NCBI GenBank assembly: GCA_964429385.1
Contig: CAYSBR010000010.1
Coordinates: 28,976 to 92,975, forward strand
Reading direction: 5' to 3'
Length of the DNA stretch: 64,000 bases
From: UBA2377 sp964429385
GTDB taxonomy: Bacteria; Verrucomicrobiota; Verrucomicrobiia; Opitutales; Opitutaceae
Position 1 is the stretch's first letter, and every line of letters begins with the position of its first letter. A program made the position numbers and the translations under genes. The notes below the pieces were generated by a model, which searched no databases, was not told the origin of the DNA, and saw nothing but the letters and a program-made list of their open reading frames with translations. Below, piece by piece: positions 51,691 to 60,781 of this stretch.

Positions 51691-52743
51691 ATGCTCAACA
51701 TCGCCATCATCGGATGCGGCGTCATCGCGCAGTTCCACCTCCGCGCCCTCGCCAAAATGAAAAACGCCCGCGCCGTCGCCGTATGCGACCTGCGGCCTGA
51801 AGTCGCGCAGAAGACCGCGGAGGAATTCGGCGTCCCCCGCTGGACGACCGATGCCGGCGAACTCCTGCAGGACCCCTCCGTCCACGCCGTCATTCTCGCG
51901 CTGCCGGCCGTCGCCCGCACCGCCATCGCGATCCAGGCCTTCAAGCACGGCAAGCACGTCCTGACCGAGAAGCCCGTGGCGATGAACGCCGCCGAGGTCC
52001 GCGCCATGCTCGCCGCGCAAGGCGACCTCACCGGCGCCTGCTGCTCCGCCCGCTACCGCTCCTTCGAATCCGCCAAGGCCGCCAACGCTTTCATCCGTTC
52101 GGGTGCACTGGGCAAAATCCGCACCATCACCTGCCGGGCCGCGGGCAAACCTGCCGACAACCCCAACCCCAATCCGCCCGTCTGGCGCCTGCGCCGCGAT
52201 CTCAACGGCGGCGGTATCTTCGTTAACTGGGGCTGCTACGATGTGGACTACCTGCTCGGCCTGCTGGACTTCAAGCTCACACCGCAATACGCGCTCGCCA
52301 AAACCTGGCAGGTGCCGGAAGCGTTCAGCGCCTATGCGGCCAAGGGCTCCGACGCGGAAACCCATATCACCGGTCTGGTTACTTTTGCGGAAGATTGTGT
52401 GCTCACCTACGAACGGGCCGAGTTCTCATCCCTCCCCGAAGGCAGTGTCTGGCAGATCAGCGGCGACAAGGGCGCGCTCGATCTGCACATGCTGCGATAC
52501 ACCTCGGCCAGCCTGATGTTTACCCAGCCCAATCCCGGCACCGGCACCAAAACCACCGCCATCTGGGAAGGCGAAGAGTCCGGCAGCGGAGCCGAACATG
52601 ACGGCGTCGTCTTCGACTTCGTCGCCTCCATTCTCGAAAAGCACAAACCCATGACCAGTTTGGAGGATGCCCTGCTCTTCGCCCGCATCGCCGATGCCTT
52701 CTACGCCTCGGCCGACTCGGGCAAGCCCGTGAGCTTCGACTGA
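51691..52743 (+). CDS. Gfo/Idh/MocA family oxidoreductase
   Basis: 350 residues. Rossmann motif IAIIGCGVIAQFHLRAL, catalytic VLTEKPVAMN, and C-terminal region with NGGGIFVNWGCYDVDYLLG. Divergent from an AraC regulator by a very short gap. Presumed dehydrogenase of the same pathway as the PhyH/DegT cluster. Leader before ATG is TTTACTC. Confidence 0.9.
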   Translation: MLNIAIIGCGVIAQFHLRALAKMKNARAVAVCDLRPEVAQKTAEEFGVPRWTTDAGELLQDPSVHAVILALPAVARTAIAIQAFKHGKHVLTEKPVAMNAAEVRAMLAAQGDLTGACCSARYRSFESAKAANAFIRSGALGKIRTITCRAAGKPADNPNPNPPVWRLRRDLNGGGIFVNWGCYDVDYLLGLLDFKLTPQYALAKTWQVPEAFSAYAAKGSDAETHITGLVTFAEDCVLTYERAEFSSLPEGSVWQISGDKGALDLHMLRYTSASLMFTQPNPGTGTKTTAIWEGEESGSGAEHDGVVFDFVASILEKHKPMTSLEDALLFARIADAFYASADSGKPVSFD

Positions 52744-52818
52744 CGCGGCAAAATCCGCCCAGCGGCCGGCAACCCCTGCGTAGCCGGCCGCCGCGCGATT
52801 TGGCATGATGCGGGCGTC

Positions 52819-54204
52819 ATGATGCCCGCTTTATCGCCCGCCCTGGATCTCGACCTGATCCGCAAACACGCGGTCCCCGGGCCCCGCTACACCTCCTACC
52901 CGCCGGCGACACAGTTCACCGCCGAGCTCGAACCTCTCCGGCTGGAAGACGCCATCCTCGCCGACAACCGGCCCGGGGCCGGGCCGCTCTCCCTTTATTT
53001 TCACCTGCCGTTCTGCGAGACCCGCTGCTGGTTCTGCGGCTGCAACACCGTCATCACCCGCCGCCGCGCGTCCGCGGATGACTATCTGGAATGGCTCGCC
53101 CGCGAGGTGCGATTGACCGCGCGCCTCATGGACCGCAGCCGGCCGGTCGCCCAGGTGCATTTCGGCGGCGGCACGCCCACCTTCTTTCCACCCGACACCC
53201 TGCGGCGGCTCGGCGCACTGATCCACGGCACGTTCGAACTCGCGCCCGTCTGCGAATTCAGCGTCGAGATTGATCCCCGCCGGCTCAGCCACGAACATGT
53301 GGAAGCCCTGCGCGACATCGGCGCCAACCGCGCCTCGCTCGGCATCCAGGACACCAATCCCCGTGTGCAGCTCGCCATCCACCGCATCCAGCCGCAGGCC
53401 TTGAACGAACAGGCGTTCGCCTGGCTCCGCCGCGCGGGGTTCACCTCGATCAATGTTGACCTGATCCACGGCCTGCCGTTGCAGACGCCGGAAAGTTTTG
53501 CCCGGACCGTGGACGAGGTGCTTACGCTCGATCCCGACCGGCTGTCGGTCTTCGGCTACGCGCACGTCCCGTGGATCAAGCCCGCGCAAAAGATCTTCGA
53601 TCAGCGCCACACACTGCCCGACGCCGAGGCGCGGCTCGCCATGTTTGCCGCGGCCCGGGAAAAACTCACCGGCGCGGGCTACCTCGACATCGGCCTCGAT
53701 CATTTTGCGAAGCCCGGTGACGAACTCGCCCTCGCGGCGCTCAGCGGCGGGCTGCACCGCAACTTCCAAGGCTACAGCACCCGCGCCGGCGCCTCGCTCT
53801 ACGCCTTCGGCCTCTCGTCCATTTCCCAGACCGCCGACACCTTCAGGCAAAATCACAAGACCCTGCCCGCCTGGCAGGAGGCGCTGGCCGCCGGTCGCCT
53901 GCCGATTGAGCGCGGCTACCGCCTCACCGCCGAGGATCAGCGCCGGCGCACGCTCATCATGAGCATCATGTGCGGCCGCCGGCTCGACTTCGCCGCATTG
54001 TCCTCCGAGCTGCAGGTGGACGTCCCGCGCACCTATGCCGCCGAGCTCGATTCCCTGCGGGATCTGGAGGCCGACGGGATACTCCAACGCGATGCCGGCG
54101 GCCTGTCGGTCACCGAGGCCGGATTACCGCTCCTGCGCGTCATCGCCATGCGGTTCGACGCCTACCTCCGATCAGGCTCAGCGCGGCACTCCAGGACCAT
54201 TTGA
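52819..54204 (+). CDS. hemN: Oxygen-independent coproporphyrinogen III oxidase
   Basis: 461 residues. The radical-SAM cluster site is CETRCWFC with Cys66, Cys70, Cys73. PRYTSYPPATQF at 22-33 and GHLAALTEELEL-type residues are replaced by HLPFCE. The C-terminal HemN_C is present (DFAALSSELQVDV). Converts coproporphyrinogen III to protoporphyrinogen IX without oxygen, cytosolic. Upstream of sufU and sufS, which help supply its cluster. Confidence 0.93.
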   Translation: MMPALSPALDLDLIRKHAVPGPRYTSYPPATQFTAELEPLRLEDAILADNRPGAGPLSLYFHLPFCETRCWFCGCNTVITRRRASADDYLEWLAREVRLTARLMDRSRPVAQVHFGGGTPTFFPPDTLRRLGALIHGTFELAPVCEFSVEIDPRRLSHEHVEALRDIGANRASLGIQDTNPRVQLAIHRIQPQALNEQAFAWLRRAGFTSINVDLIHGLPLQTPESFARTVDEVLTLDPDRLSVFGYAHVPWIKPAQKIFDQRHTLPDAEARLAMFAAAREKLTGAGYLDIGLDHFAKPGDELALAALSGGLHRNFQGYSTRAGASLYAFGLSSISQTADTFRQNHKTLPAWQEALAAGRLPIERGYRLTAEDQRRRTLIMSIMCGRRLDFAALSSELQVDVPRTYAAELDSLRDLEADGILQRDAGGLSVTEAGLPLLRVIAMRFDAYLRSGSARHSRTI

Positions 54205-54280
54205 GGACGCGGCGCCCTTATGCCGCGCAAAAAGCAAAACACGGCTTTGCGCCGCCCGGACTTTCCTCTACCTTGGCCGC

Positions 54281-54733
54281 ATGTCCGACCTATCCGACCT
54301 CTACCAGCAGGTCATCCTTGATCACAACCGCCGGCCGCGCAACCGCGGCAAGCTGCCCACGGCCAACCGGATCGCCCATGGGGACAATCCCACCTGCGGC
54401 GACCAGTGCAGCGTGTATATCCAGCTCGACGGCGAACGGATCAAAGACCTCTCCTTCGACGGTTCGGGTTGCGCCATTTCACAGGCCAGCGCTTCGCTCA
54501 TGACGACGCAGCTCAAAGGCAAGACCCCCGCCGAAGCGGAGAAACTGTTCGAGGAATTCCGCGAGATTGTGACGACCGGCAATGCGCCGGAGGAGATCAG
54601 CGACCTCGGCGCCTTCGCCGGGGTGCACACCTTCCCCGCCCGCATCAAATGCGCCACCCTCGGCTGGCACGCCGCCCTCAACGCCCTCAAGGGCGATCCC
54701 GTCACCGCGACGACGGAAACCCACAAGGACTGA
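54281..54733 (+). CDS. sufU: SufU-type iron-sulfur scaffold/sulfur acceptor
   Basis: 150 residues. Zinc/active cysteines Cys39, Cys64 and Cys124, and Asp41, in GDNPTCGDQ, FDGSGCAISQASASLM and FPARIKCATLGWHAAL. The GSGC-x-I segment is diagnostic of SufU. It accepts persulfide from SufS, whose gene follows at 76 bases. Start at MSDLSDLYQQ. Typical SUF gene pair; the SufB/C/D genes are not in this window. Confidence 0.95.
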   Translation: MSDLSDLYQQVILDHNRRPRNRGKLPTANRIAHGDNPTCGDQCSVYIQLDGERIKDLSFDGSGCAISQASASLMTTQLKGKTPAEAEKLFEEFREIVTTGNAPEEISDLGAFAGVHTFPARIKCATLGWHAALNALKGDPVTATTETHKD

Positions 54734-54780
54734 TAACCCGTCCGCTTTCCGGTCATCTTGATTGCGAGATCATGACGCGA

Positions 54781-54812
54781 AGAGAACGATTAAGATCACG
54801 AGAACGACAATG
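54781..54812 (+). repeat. Hexamer-period run before sufS
   Basis: Words AGAACG, ATTAAG, ATCACG, AGAACG follow in 6-base step up to the sufS ATG; AGAACGA repeats exactly 18 bases apart (54783 and 54801). It may belong to the same class as the 7- and 8-base arrays, with shorter units. It displaces any Shine-Dalgarno site. Confidence 0.5.
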
Positions 54813-56048
54813 AAGCCATCCTGGTCCAATATCCGCGCCGACTTCCCGATCCTGCACCAGCAGGTCAACGGCAAGCCCCTCGTCTATCTCGACAACGGCG
54901 CCACCGCCCAGAAGCCGCGCAGCGTGATTGATGCCCTCGTGCATTACTACGAGCGCGACAACAGCAACGTCCACCGCGGCCTCCACGCTCTCTCCATGCG
55001 CGCGACTGACGCCTACGAAGGCGCGCGGGGGCGCGTCGCGAAGTTCATCAACGCCGCCGATCCCGCCGAGGTCATCTTCACCCGCGGCACCACCGAGAGC
55101 ATCAACACCGTCGCCCGCAGCTGGGGCCACGCCCACCTCAAGCCCGGCGACGTGGTGCTCACGACGGAGTTCGAGCACCACTCCAACCTCATCCCCTGGC
55201 AGCAGGCCGCCAAGGCCGCCGGCGCCACGCTGAAGTTTGTCCCGCTCCTCGGCGCCGACGGTGAGGGCGGCCTCGACCTCGCCGCGCTCGACACCCTGCT
55301 CACACCGCAGGTGAAGCTCTTCGCCTTCACGCATATTTCCAACACCCTCGGCACCATCAACCCGGTTGCGGAACTCTGCCGCCGGGCCCGCGCCGTCGGA
55401 GCCATCACCGTCATCGACGCCGCCCAGTCCATCGGCCACGTGCCGCTCGATGTGCAGGCGATCGGCTGCGATTTCCTCGCTTTCTCCGGCCACAAGATGT
55501 GCGGCCCCACCGGCATCGGCGTGCTCTACGGTCGCCGCGCCCTGCTCGACAAGCTCGCGCCCGATGAGACCGGCGGCGGCATTGTCGTCAGCGTCACCTA
55601 TCAGGATGCCACCTGGAAGCCCGCCCCCGAACGCTTCGAGGCCGGCACGCCCAATGTCGCCGACGCCATCGCCCTGGGCGCGGCCTGCGATTACCTCGAT
55701 GCGCTCGGCCGGGACAGGATCGCCGCCCATGACGATGCCTTGGTCCGCATCGCCATGGAGAAACTTTCCGCCCTGCCCGGCATCCGCATTCTCGGACCGC
55801 GCGCCGGGGCCGAGCGCAGCGGACTCATCAGCTTCGCCTTCGACAGCATCCACGCGCACGACATCGTGACCTTTGCCGACGAGGATGGCATCGCGCTGCG
55901 CGGCGGCCATCACTGCAACCAGCCGCTCATGCGCAAGCTCGGCCTCGCCAGCACGACTCGCGCCAGCTTCTACCTCTACAACACGGAGGAAGAGATCGAC
56001 CGGCTCGTGCGGTCGCTGCAGCGCATCCTGAAATTCTTCGCCGGATAA
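54810..56048 (+). CDS. sufS: Cysteine desulfurase SufS
   Basis: 412 residues. PLP lysine Lys229 in FSGHKMCGP and catalytic loop Cys369 in RGGHHCNQP; the N-terminus has LVYLDNGATAQKP. Takes sulfur from cysteine to SufU. Standard length. Leader is the hexamer run. The gene ends six bases before the convergent MBL gene. Confidence 0.95.
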   Translation: MKPSWSNIRADFPILHQQVNGKPLVYLDNGATAQKPRSVIDALVHYYERDNSNVHRGLHALSMRATDAYEGARGRVAKFINAADPAEVIFTRGTTESINTVARSWGHAHLKPGDVVLTTEFEHHSNLIPWQQAAKAAGATLKFVPLLGADGEGGLDLAALDTLLTPQVKLFAFTHISNTLGTINPVAELCRRARAVGAITVIDAAQSIGHVPLDVQAIGCDFLAFSGHKMCGPTGIGVLYGRRALLDKLAPDETGGGIVVSVTYQDATWKPAPERFEAGTPNVADAIALGAACDYLDALGRDRIAAHDDALVRIAMEKLSALPGIRILGPRAGAERSGLISFAFDSIHAHDIVTFADEDGIALRGGHHCNQPLMRKLGLASTTRASFYLYNTEEEIDRLVRSLQRILKFFAG

Positions 56049-56054
56049 GCCCCC

Positions 56055-56804
56055 TCAGACCGCCGGGAGCGCCCGCCGGCGGACGCGGGCGGCCAGCTTG
56101 CGGCGCAACCGGTCGAAGCGACGCCGGTGCAATGCCCCATCGAGCACATCGTAATGCTGGGGCACGATCCACCGGGGATTCAGTTCGCGGACTTTTTCCA
56201 GGCTCCCGGGGATCAATTCCGGCGCGCTGTTCAAAATCGGCGGCGGCAGATGCACGTTGAAGAAGTAGCTCGCAAACAGATCGCCGCTGAAGAGCAGGTC
56301 GTGCCCGGCGCTGTAAAAACCGCAGTGGCCCAGTGTGTGCCCCGGCAAATGCATCACACGCAACCCGCCCCAGAACGGGAGTTCATCCCCCTCGGCCAGC
56401 GGCACATCAATCGTCACCCGAGCCCCGACACCCAACACCCTCCGCCCCGCCCGTTCCAACCGCCCGCACCAGCGATTGATCCCCGTGTAGGGATAGGCGC
56501 CGTCAATGTGTATCTGTTCCCGCGGATGCGCGTAAACCGGCGCACCCGTCCAGGATTTGGCCCAGGCCAGGTTGCCGGCATGGTCAAGATGCCCGTGCGT
56601 AAGCAGGATGGCCCGGATGGCCTGCGGGGCCAGATTCAGCCGGCGCAGCAGGCGGCGAATCCACCACGGTTCCCCCACCAGCCCGGTGTCGAGCAGCACG
56701 GCCTCGCCGTGCTCATCCACCAGCAGATGGCAGCATCCCATGATGCCGCGGATCGTATGGATCCCGGACGGACAATTTCGCCTCCAGCCAGTCATGGGAG
56801 CCAC
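56055..56804 (-). CDS. MBL-fold metallo-hydrolase
   Basis: 249 residues. Metal site THGHLDH at residues 69-75, further ligands in MHLPGHTLGHCGF and FSGDLF, and HYDVLDG near the end. Start M1 or MTGWRRN (56795). Cytosolic, substrate unknown (glyoxalase II or lactonase-like). Convergent with sufS, divergent from the PH-domain genes. Confidence 0.85.
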   Translation of the reverse strand: MAPMTGWRRNCPSGIHTIRGIMGCCHLLVDEHGEAVLLDTGLVGEPWWIRRLLRRLNLAPQAIRAILLTHGHLDHAGNLAWAKSWTGAPVYAHPREQIHIDGAYPYTGINRWCGRLERAGRRVLGVGARVTIDVPLAEGDELPFWGGLRVMHLPGHTLGHCGFYSAGHDLLFSGDLFASYFFNVHLPPPILNSAPELIPGSLEKVRELNPRWIVPQHYDVLDGALHRRRFDRLRRKLAARVRRRALPAV

Positions 56805-56904
56805 TCAACCGACCCGCCTGTCCGAGGCAAGGGTCCAGCGGGTCGCCCTCGGCCCTTCGTCCATGGTTGTCACCGGGACACAATCCATCATCGTGCCCTC
56901 ACCT

Positions 56905-57453
56905 ATGAAACCTCCTCCCGACGAAGCCGCGATCCTCGCCATCGAACGGCCTCATGCGGATCTCTGGAAGTATTACCTGCTGAGCTGCCTGGCCTTCCCC
57001 CCGGCCTTTCCCTTTCTCGTCCTGCCCGCCTGGTTCCGTTATCATACGATGCGCTATCGCTTCACCGCCGAGGGCATCTCGATGCGCTGGGGCATCCTCT
57101 TTCGGCGCGAGATCATCGTGAACTACGCGCGTATCCAGGACATTCACCTGCGCTCGAATTTCGTCGAACGCTGGCTCGGACTCGCCCGCATCCTCGTGCA
57201 GACCGCCAGCGGCAACGCCGGAGCCGAGATGACCATTGAGGGACTCAAGGAATTTGAGGCGGTTCGCGACTTCCTCTACTCCAAGATGCGCGGCGTGCAG
57301 GACCCCGCGGCCAACCAGACCGCCGCCCCCTCATTCAATGATACCACCGCGCTCACCGCCGCGCTGCACGAAGTGGCCCGCGAGTTGAGAGCCACCCGCG
57401 AAGCGCTCGCCTGCCGCGCCACCGCCAACCGAGAGGAGCCGCCCCATGTTTGA
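56905..57453 (+). CDS. PH-domain (bPH_2) membrane protein
   Basis: 182 residues. Two short hydrophobic spans (LLSCLAFPPAFPFLVLPAW) before a bPH_2 domain: YRFTAEGISMRWGILFRREI and RIQDIHLRSNFVERWLGLA. Related to Bacillus YdbS. The C-terminal tail is helical. Overlaps the second PH gene by eight bases. Function unknown; envelope role likely. Confidence 0.85.
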   Translation: MKPPPDEAAILAIERPHADLWKYYLLSCLAFPPAFPFLVLPAWFRYHTMRYRFTAEGISMRWGILFRREIIVNYARIQDIHLRSNFVERWLGLARILVQTASGNAGAEMTIEGLKEFEAVRDFLYSKMRGVQDPAANQTAAPSFNDTTALTAALHEVARELRATREALACRATANREEPPHV

Positions 57454-58366
57454 ATGGATCCGCCGCCGGGCAATCAAAGTACTGCGCGTGCCCCCCGAGC
57501 CGGAGCCGCCTTTTGGCGCCCCCGGTTCGATCCGGATCTTTCGTGCCGGACGCAACTATTACAAACTGCGTCTCTTTCGCTGGGGCCTCGGCCAGATCGG
57601 CGCGCTCATCGGCATCATTATCTCCGTGGGCTTTCTGACCAAGCTGCACAACGATGTTCCCACCGCCCGCGCCTCGATCGAATCCCTTTCCCGCCCTGTC
57701 GCCACTGCCCCGGCCGCACCGGAGACCTCCGGTGTTGAGGCGACGGAAAACACAGGGGAAGCCCCGCCCCCGGCCAAACCGCCACGCCGACAGCGCCGGA
57801 ATGGTTATCATGAATTTGCCGGCCGGCTCCCGGACTGGGTGCTCGTCCTCGCCCGCTTAGCGGAATTCGGCGCCATCACCTTTTTCATCGTCCAGCTGCC
57901 GGTCACCCTCGCACTCGTGCGACTCGAATACGAGCAACACTGGTATATCGTCACCGACCGCAGCCTGCGCATCCGCAACGGTCTGATCTCCCTCCAGGAA
58001 TCCACCATGAGCTTCGCCAACCTCCAGCAGGTCGAGGTCAAACAGGACCCGCTGCAACGCTGGCTGGGCCTGGCTGACCTCCAAGTGCGCTCCGCCGGCG
58101 GCGGCAGCGATGCGGCGGAAGCCAAGGGAGGCGATTCATTGCACCGTGGCGTCTTCCAAAGCGTGGAAAACGCCCAGGAAATCCGCGACCTCATCCTCGA
58201 ACGCCTGCGGCTTTTCCGCGAGGCCGGACTGGGCGACCCTGACGATCTCCCCGCCCCGGCCGATGCCTCTCTCCCCCCGGCCGACGTGCTCACCGCCGCG
58301 CAGGAACTGCTTGCCGAAGCCCGGGCGCTGCGGGTGGAAGCCGACCGCGGATCAGCCCCGGCGTAG
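57446..58366 (+). CDS. PH-domain (bPH_2) membrane protein, second of a pair
   Basis: 306 residues. One membrane span (GALIGIIISVGFL) then a Pro/Ala-rich loop, another span (FGAITFFIVQLPVTLALV) and bPH_2 domain (WYIVTDRSLRIRNGLI; SFANLQQVEVKQDPLQR). Resembles YdbT. GAGGAG lies 9 bases before the ATG, one of the few Shine-Dalgarno sites here. Its 3' end overlaps the convergent aminotransferase by 15 bases. Confidence 0.87.
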   Translation: MFEWIRRRAIKVLRVPPEPEPPFGAPGSIRIFRAGRNYYKLRLFRWGLGQIGALIGIIISVGFLTKLHNDVPTARASIESLSRPVATAPAAPETSGVEATENTGEAPPPAKPPRRQRRNGYHEFAGRLPDWVLVLARLAEFGAITFFIVQLPVTLALVRLEYEQHWYIVTDRSLRIRNGLISLQESTMSFANLQQVEVKQDPLQRWLGLADLQVRSAGGGSDAAEAKGGDSLHRGVFQSVENAQEIRDLILERLRLFREAGLGDPDDLPAPADASLPPADVLTAAQELLAEARALRVEADRGSAPA

Positions 58367-59506
58367 TTTCAACAAACGCTCGCCGGCGGCGTGCAGCGTC
58401 GCCGGTCGTTTGGCAAAATTCAGCCGCACATAGCGGTGTTCCGGAGTCGGGAAAAACACCGATCCGGGCACGGGCGCGACCCCGATCTCCCGCGTCATCC
58501 AGTGGGCAAACTCGACATCGTTGGCCCGGCCAAACGGCGAGATGTCCACCATCACGAAATAGGCGCCCTCGGGGCGGGTGTAGGCCAGACCGGTGCGGTC
58601 GAGGTAAGAGAGCAGGATATCGCGCGACGCCGCGTATTCCGCCACAAGGCCGTCATAATATTCCGGCGTAAAATTCAGCGCCGTGACCACGGCGTGCTGC
58701 AACGGCGCGGCCGCGCCCACGGTGAGAAAGTCATGCACCTTGCGCGCCTGCGCGATGACCTCCGGCGCCGCATGCACATAGCCGAGCCTCCAGCCGGTGA
58801 TCGCAAAGGTCTTGGAAAGCGAGGAGCACATGAGCGTGCGCCGCGCCATGCCGGGAAGCGTGGAGAAATAAGTGTGCCGGTGCGGGGCGAAGACGATGTG
58901 CTCATAGACCTCGTCGGTGAGCACCCAGGTATCGAACTCCTCCGCCAGCGCGGCGATTTGCATGAGCTCTTCGCGGGTGAAAACCCGGCCGCAGGGATTG
59001 GACGGATTGCAAAGCACGAAGGCCTTCAGGCCCCGGGCAAAGGCCGCGCGCAATTCATCGGGATCAAAGCGGTAATGCGGCGGATGCAGCGGCACATGCA
59101 CCGCCTGCGCGCCCGTGAGAATGGCGTCCGCGTTGTAGTTTTCATAGAACGGCGAAAACATGCCCACCTGGTCGCCTGGATCGCACACCGTCATCATCGC
59201 GACCATCATGGCCTCGGTCGCACCACAGGTGACGACCAGTTCACGGTCCGCCTCCACCGGCATTCCCGTGAAGCGCGCGATCTTCGCCCCCAAGGCCGCC
59301 CGCATCTCGGGCGCGCCCCACGTGACCGCGTATTGATGACGGGATGAATCCATCGCCTCCTTGCCGGCCTGCACCAAGGCCGCCGGCGGATCCCAATCAG
59401 GAAACCCCTGGGACAAATTGATCGCCCCGTGCCGGGCGGCGACGCGGCTCATCTCCCGGATGAGCGACTCGGTGAAGACGGCGGTGCGACGCGAGGTGAG
59501 CGGCAT
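58352..59506 (-). CDS. PLP-dependent aminotransferase, class I (YbdL/KAT-like)
   Basis: 384 residues. N-terminal LSQGFPDWDPP and ATEAMMVAMMTVCDPGD, NPSNPCGRVFT for the cofactor, PLP Lys in SSLSKTFAITGWRLGY and Arg in RLNFAK. The LSQGFP start is typical of methionine or kynurenine aminotransferases. Exact amino acid not assigned. Convergent overlap with the PH gene. Confidence 0.9.
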   Translation of the reverse strand: MPLTSRRTAVFTESLIREMSRVAARHGAINLSQGFPDWDPPAALVQAGKEAMDSSRHQYAVTWGAPEMRAALGAKIARFTGMPVEADRELVVTCGATEAMMVAMMTVCDPGDQVGMFSPFYENYNADAILTGAQAVHVPLHPPHYRFDPDELRAAFARGLKAFVLCNPSNPCGRVFTREELMQIAALAEEFDTWVLTDEVYEHIVFAPHRHTYFSTLPGMARRTLMCSSLSKTFAITGWRLGYVHAAPEVIAQARKVHDFLTVGAAAPLQHAVVTALNFTPEYYDGLVAEYAASRDILLSYLDRTGLAYTRPEGAYFVMVDISPFGRANDVEFAHWMTREIGVAPVPGSVFFPTPEHRYVRLNFAKRPATLHAAGERLLKLRRG

Positions 59507-59510
59507 GAGT

Positions 59511-60338
59511 TCAGGGAATCCGCAGTTCCATCCCCACTCTCAAGGCGTTCTCATTGGGCATCTGATCCCGGTTCGCCTCGTAAATCTCACGCCAGCGCGA
59601 CCGGTTGCTGTAATAACGCTGCGCAAGACTGGAAAGCGTATCGCCCTGGGTCACGACATGGACGCGTCCCGACGGCTGGCTGGCAGCCGCCGTTGCGGGC
59701 CCCGGCTGATTCTGACGGGCTGGCAACGAGGGACGAAGCCCGGGCAATTGGCCGCCATCCACATCCTGAAGCACCGGCGGGGCCGTGTGCTGACCGGGCA
59801 TCGCATTGTTGTCCACGGGGAGAGTCATACGATTGACCGTCAACGCCGCCCCGCTCCGGGCCACACTCAACTCGGCCCGCAGCTGATCCACCTCGCGCTG
59901 CAACCGCTCCACCTGATCCATCAAATCCACCCGGAGGGACTGATTTTCCAGCAGGTTCCCCGGCAGCATGCGTGCAAATTCCCGGTGCGCACTATCCACC
60001 AGACCCCGCACATGGGGCGCCTGCACCGCATTGGGCTGCAACTCAAGGTAACGACGAAAGTGGTAGATCGATGCGATCGGATCCTTCACGTCGTTCATGT
60101 AGATGAGGCCGGCATCCAGGTGGGATTCCGGCGCGGCGTCGCCGCGCTGGCCAATGACCTTGAGATAAGCCGCCAGCGCCTCCTGTTTGCGCCCCTGCCG
60201 TTCCAGTTGCTTCGCACGCTGATAGCCGGCATCATCCGTCTCCGCCCCGATCACGGGGCTGACAGGACGCTCGCACCCCGGGCTGGCAAGCAGCGCGGCG
60301 AGCAGCACCAGGCCCGGAACTGTCAGTTGTTTCAACAT
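59511..60338 (-). CDS. LysM lipoprotein with TPR and coiled-coil region
   Basis: 275 residues. Lipobox at ASPGC (hydrophobic LVLLAALLASPGC), TPR-like repeats (YQRAKQLERQGRKQEALAAY, SIYHFRRYLELQPNA), coiled coil (LMDQVERLQREVDQLRAELS), then a LysM at the C-terminus (HVVTQGDTLSSLAQRYY). Tethered to the membrane and bound to peptidoglycan, possibly for envelope organisation. Divergent from kdsD. Confidence 0.88.
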   Translation of the reverse strand: MLKQLTVPGLVLLAALLASPGCERPVSPVIGAETDDAGYQRAKQLERQGRKQEALAAYLKVIGQRGDAAPESHLDAGLIYMNDVKDPIASIYHFRRYLELQPNAVQAPHVRGLVDSAHREFARMLPGNLLENQSLRVDLMDQVERLQREVDQLRAELSVARSGAALTVNRMTLPVDNNAMPGQHTAPPVLQDVDGGQLPGLRPSLPARQNQPGPATAAASQPSGRVHVVTQGDTLSSLAQRYYSNRSRWREIYEANRDQMPNENALRVGMELRIP

Positions 60339-60413
60339 CGTGGAGGGAAAGGGATTGAACGGGAGTCGGTTCGCCGTAAATTCCGCCACCTGTTTCAGCG
60401 ACTCAAACTCTAA

Positions 60414-60770
60414 ATGGCCCTCAACCCGAAATCCGCCCTCGCCCGTGCCCGCGCCTGCATCCGGATAGAGACCGAGGCGCTGACCCGGACGGCCAAGGAG
60501 CTGGATGAAAAATTTGTGGACACCGCCCGGGCCGTCGAAACCACGGTGCTGGCCGGGCGGAAACTGATCTTCAGTGGCGTGGGCAAATCGGCCCATATCG
60601 CCCAAAAGCTTGCCGGCACCTTCAACAGCACCGGGATCGCCTCCTGCTTTCTCGATGCCACCCAGGCCCTGCATGGGGACCTCGGCCTGTGCTCCCCCGG
60701 CGACCTTGCCCTCGTCCTGAGCAACAGCGGCCAGACCGAGGTGCTGCAATTGCTCCCAGCGTTGAAGCGC
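60414..60770 (+). CDS. kdsD: Arabinose-5-phosphate isomerase, N-terminal part (broken by gap)
   Basis: 119 codons of an SIS-domain protein: GVGKSAHIAQKLAGTF and LSNSGQTEVLQLLPALKR, the phosphosugar-binding loops. The frame then enters the gap. Together with the part from 60782 it makes a KpsF/GutQ/KdsD-type isomerase that turns ribulose 5-phosphate into arabinose 5-phosphate for Kdo in LPS. The motif S-G-x-T-E-x-L-x-L-x-P-x-L-K-R also appears after the gap, so the join is suspect. Confidence 0.75.
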
Positions 60771-60780
60771 NNNNNNNNNN
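60771..60780. other. Assembly gap (10 N) inside kdsD
   Basis: Ten N of conventional, not measured, length. The frames on both sides do not join through ten bases; the true gap length would have to be 2 modulo 3 if one intact gene spans it. The same motif on both sides suggests either a collapsed or a wrongly joined contig. Confidence 0.95.
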
Positions 60781-60781
60781 G

